Assembly (NCBI GenBank): GCA_002435875.1
Contig: DIVN01000277.1
Coordinates: forward strand, 5,730 to 12,946
From: Anaerolineales bacterium UBA6131
Lineage (GTDB): Bacteria > Chloroflexota > Anaerolineae > UBA2200
DNA length: 7,217 nt
Direction of reading: 5' to 3'
Shown: piece after piece, positions 6,322-7,217 of the stretch
Numbering within the stretch: the first letter of the stretch is position 1
Layout: every line of letters starts with the position of its first letter
Made by a program: the position numbers and the translations under genes
Notes under the pieces: generated by a model
Seen by the model: the letters and a program-made list of their open reading frames with translations, nothing else
The model's database searches: none
Told to the model about the DNA's origin: nothing

Positions 6322-6335
6322 ATACGGAGGCGAGG

Positions 6336-6542
6336 CTATTCGTCATCGCCTAGCACGTGGATCCCCCGTCCTTCCCAGCCCTCTTCCTCTTCTTCCTCCT
6401 CAGAGGTCAGCGGCGCTCCAAGGCCAACGCGAGGCTCCATGGTCAGGCAACCGTCGTTGGGATCGTACTCGATCTCGGCCGAACGACAACGGCCGTCAAT
6501 GTTATGCACACAATCCAACTGCCAGCAGATCACTCGAGGCAT
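6336..6542 (-). CDS. small four-cysteine protein, DUF1540-like, with acidic tail
   Basis: The 68-residue product has cysteines at 6, 11, 19 and 32 in the order C-x4-C-x7-C-x12-C, with VHNIDGRC and a following AEIEY. This resembles the small DUF1540 pattern (C...C..N....C.A..I......C), presumed to bind a metal such as zinc; that similarity is from memory and the function is unknown. After residue 35 the chain becomes low-complexity and acidic, with seven consecutive glutamates (48-54) and an acidic end (GDDE). No signal peptide or membrane segment is visible, so it is likely cytoplasmic. ATG 6542 is preferred, with GGAGG 11 nt upstream; a GTG at 6554 would add four residues but crowds that site. 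The gene overlaps the end of mobB by 13 nt and is probably cotranslated with it. Confidence 0.7.
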   Translation of the reverse strand: MPRVICWQLDCVHNIDGRCRSAEIEYDPNDGCLTMEPRVGLGAPLTSEEEEEEEGWEGRGIHVLGDDE

Positions 6543-7096
6543 TGCTCGCCGCACCTCCCATCCCCGGAACCAGTCATATCGCTATCCAAGAAGCTGCGCA
6601 CGATGAGGTCAGCTACTCCGGCTGCATCATCCAGTGCGAACTGTGGTACGGGCAGATCGAAAGGTTGGTCTGTCACGATGGCGATCAGCTCTTCCGGCCT
6701 TGACACGAGCTGGTCCGAGTGCGCTTTGCGGAACACCTCGATCTTGGGCCTGTCAGCGCCCTTGTACCCTTCCGTGAGCACAATGTCCGTGGGCAGCATC
6801 AGCGCCAATACACGCGCAAGCGGCAACTCTTGGTCAAGTTTCTGCACCAAAGCAACCTTGTGCGGAGCGGCGATCACTGAGACATCGCTTCCGGCCTGCG
6901 CGTGACGCCAGCTGTCCTTACCAGGCTGATCGATCTCGAATTCGTGTTGATAGTGCTTGATCGTTCCTACCCGATAGCCGCGACCCTTGAGCTCCTCGAT
7001 GAGCTTGACCAGAAAGGTCGTCTTTCCGACGTTCGAACGCCCGACGATGGAGACTACCGGGCGCTGCAGCGGCTTAGAGGAAGGATTGACGTCCAT
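6530..7096 (-). CDS. mobB: MobB, molybdopterin-guanine dinucleotide biosynthesis GTPase-like protein
   Basis: MobB is a P-loop GTP-binding protein that assists attachment of GMP to molybdopterin in the cytoplasm, helping to form the guanine dinucleotide cofactor of molybdenum or tungsten enzymes. The 188-residue protein has the P-loop GRSNVGKTTFL at residues 19-29, TIKHYQHEFEIDQPGKDSWR (45-64) and the later block TEGYKGADRPKIEVFR (108-123), all family hallmarks. Length is close to the family norm of about 170, the excess being in the tails. ATG 7096 is the only reasonable start; no Shine-Dalgarno site precedes it and the promoter is placed to yield a leaderless message. No mobA, moa or moe gene and no molybdoenzyme gene is in the window. 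The 3' end overlaps the small cysteine-protein gene. Confidence 0.93.
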   Translation of the reverse strand: MDVNPSSKPLQRPVVSIVGRSNVGKTTFLVKLIEELKGRGYRVGTIKHYQHEFEIDQPGKDSWRHAQAGSDVSVIAAPHKVALVQKLDQELPLARVLALMLPTDIVLTEGYKGADRPKIEVFRKAHSDQLVSRPEELIAIVTDQPFDLPVPQFALDDAAGVADLIVRSFLDSDMTGSGDGRCGEQCLE

Positions 7097-7102
7097 GTTC
7101 CC

Positions 7103-7131
7103 AAAATAGCATACTTCATGGTGCTTGTCAA
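7103..7131 (-). promoter_or_regulatory. promoter of mobB, placed for a leaderless transcript
   Basis: On the minus strand a perfect TTGACA -35 element (7126-7131) and a TATTTT -10 element (7103-7108) are separated by 17 bp, and TG one base before the -10 adds an extended -10. Six bases follow before ATG 7096, so the expected start of transcription is the A of that ATG. An 8-bp palindrome ATACGTAT (7134-7141) lies just upstream of the -35. Confidence 0.7.
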
Positions 7132-7149
7132 CTATACGTATTCTTTCAC

Positions 7150-7196
7150 CTCAAATGTCACTAGACTGGCGTGGTTCGCTCAAATGATAATGTCAC
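7150..7196. repeat. repeated 12-mer upstream of mobB, second copy split by 6 bases
   Basis: CTCAAATGTCAC occurs at 7150-7161. A second version at 7179-7196 reads CTCAAATG...ATGTCAC, with six extra bases inside. The copies start 29 bp apart, between the mobB promoter and a possible plus-strand gene start at 7206. They could be regulator half-sites or a chance duplication. Confidence 0.35.
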
Positions 7197-7205
7197 CGAG
7201 GGATC

Positions 7206-7217
7206 ATGGCCAGAGAC
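7206..7217 (+). CDS. possible start of a divergent gene, cut by the window edge
   Basis: ATG at 7206 is preceded by GAGGG three nt upstream, and a GATAAT (7186-7191) lies where a -10 element could be. Only four codons (MARD) are present, so this is a guess from context and no function can be given. Confidence 0.15.

Noticed and set aside
6380..6402. Pyrimidine-rich tract (CTT/CTC repeats) on the plus strand
   Set aside because: It is simply the reverse of the glutamate codons in the acidic tail of the small cysteine protein.

Overview
The window is bacterial. It is moderately GC-rich, and every convincing gene lies on the minus strand, so biological order runs from high to low coordinates. 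The phylum cannot be fixed from this sequence. Anaerobic 2-oxoacid:ferredoxin chemistry, a small DUF1540-like cysteine protein and a histidyl-tRNA synthetase of the archaeal/eukaryotic-like type would suit a Chloroflexota-like or similar deep-branching, often anaerobic bacterium. I hold that only weakly.

Region A (7217 to 6336): a short upstream region carries a near-consensus promoter whose predicted start falls on the A of the mobB ATG, so the mRNA may be leaderless. mobB (molybdenum cofactor nucleotide attachment) overlaps a 68-residue four-cysteine protein with an acidic tail. A few bases of a possible divergent plus-strand gene sit at the right edge.

Region B (6335 to 3993): a structured gap and a promoter lead into tRNA-His(GTG). 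After it come a GC-rich terminator-like hairpin, hisS (the enzyme that charges this tRNA) and rnc (RNase III). tRNA-His, hisS and rnc look like one transcription unit with a partial stop between the tRNA and hisS. The hairpin's 5' arm can also pair with sequence just after the tRNA, which is the geometry of an attenuator.

Region C (3992 to 1): a strong sigma-70-type promoter (TTGAAC, 17-bp spacer, TATAAT) drives a tightly packed series: hutU (urocanase), a GT9-family glycosyltransferase, a possible 16- to 20-codon ORF, a 2-oxoacid:ferredoxin oxidoreductase gamma subunit, and a NudK/YffH-like Nudix hydrolase cut by the window edge. Spacings are 4-nt overlaps or gaps of 3 to 8 nt. The set is functionally mixed: no other histidine-degradation genes and no other oxidoreductase subunits are present.

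No mobile element, CRISPR array or rRNA is visible. No gene-free stretch exceeds about 145 bases. I see no clear new multi-gene system. The best leads are the tRNA-His/hisS attenuator-like leader, the unusual HisRS type, the small cysteine protein and the small ORF inside the hutU operon.
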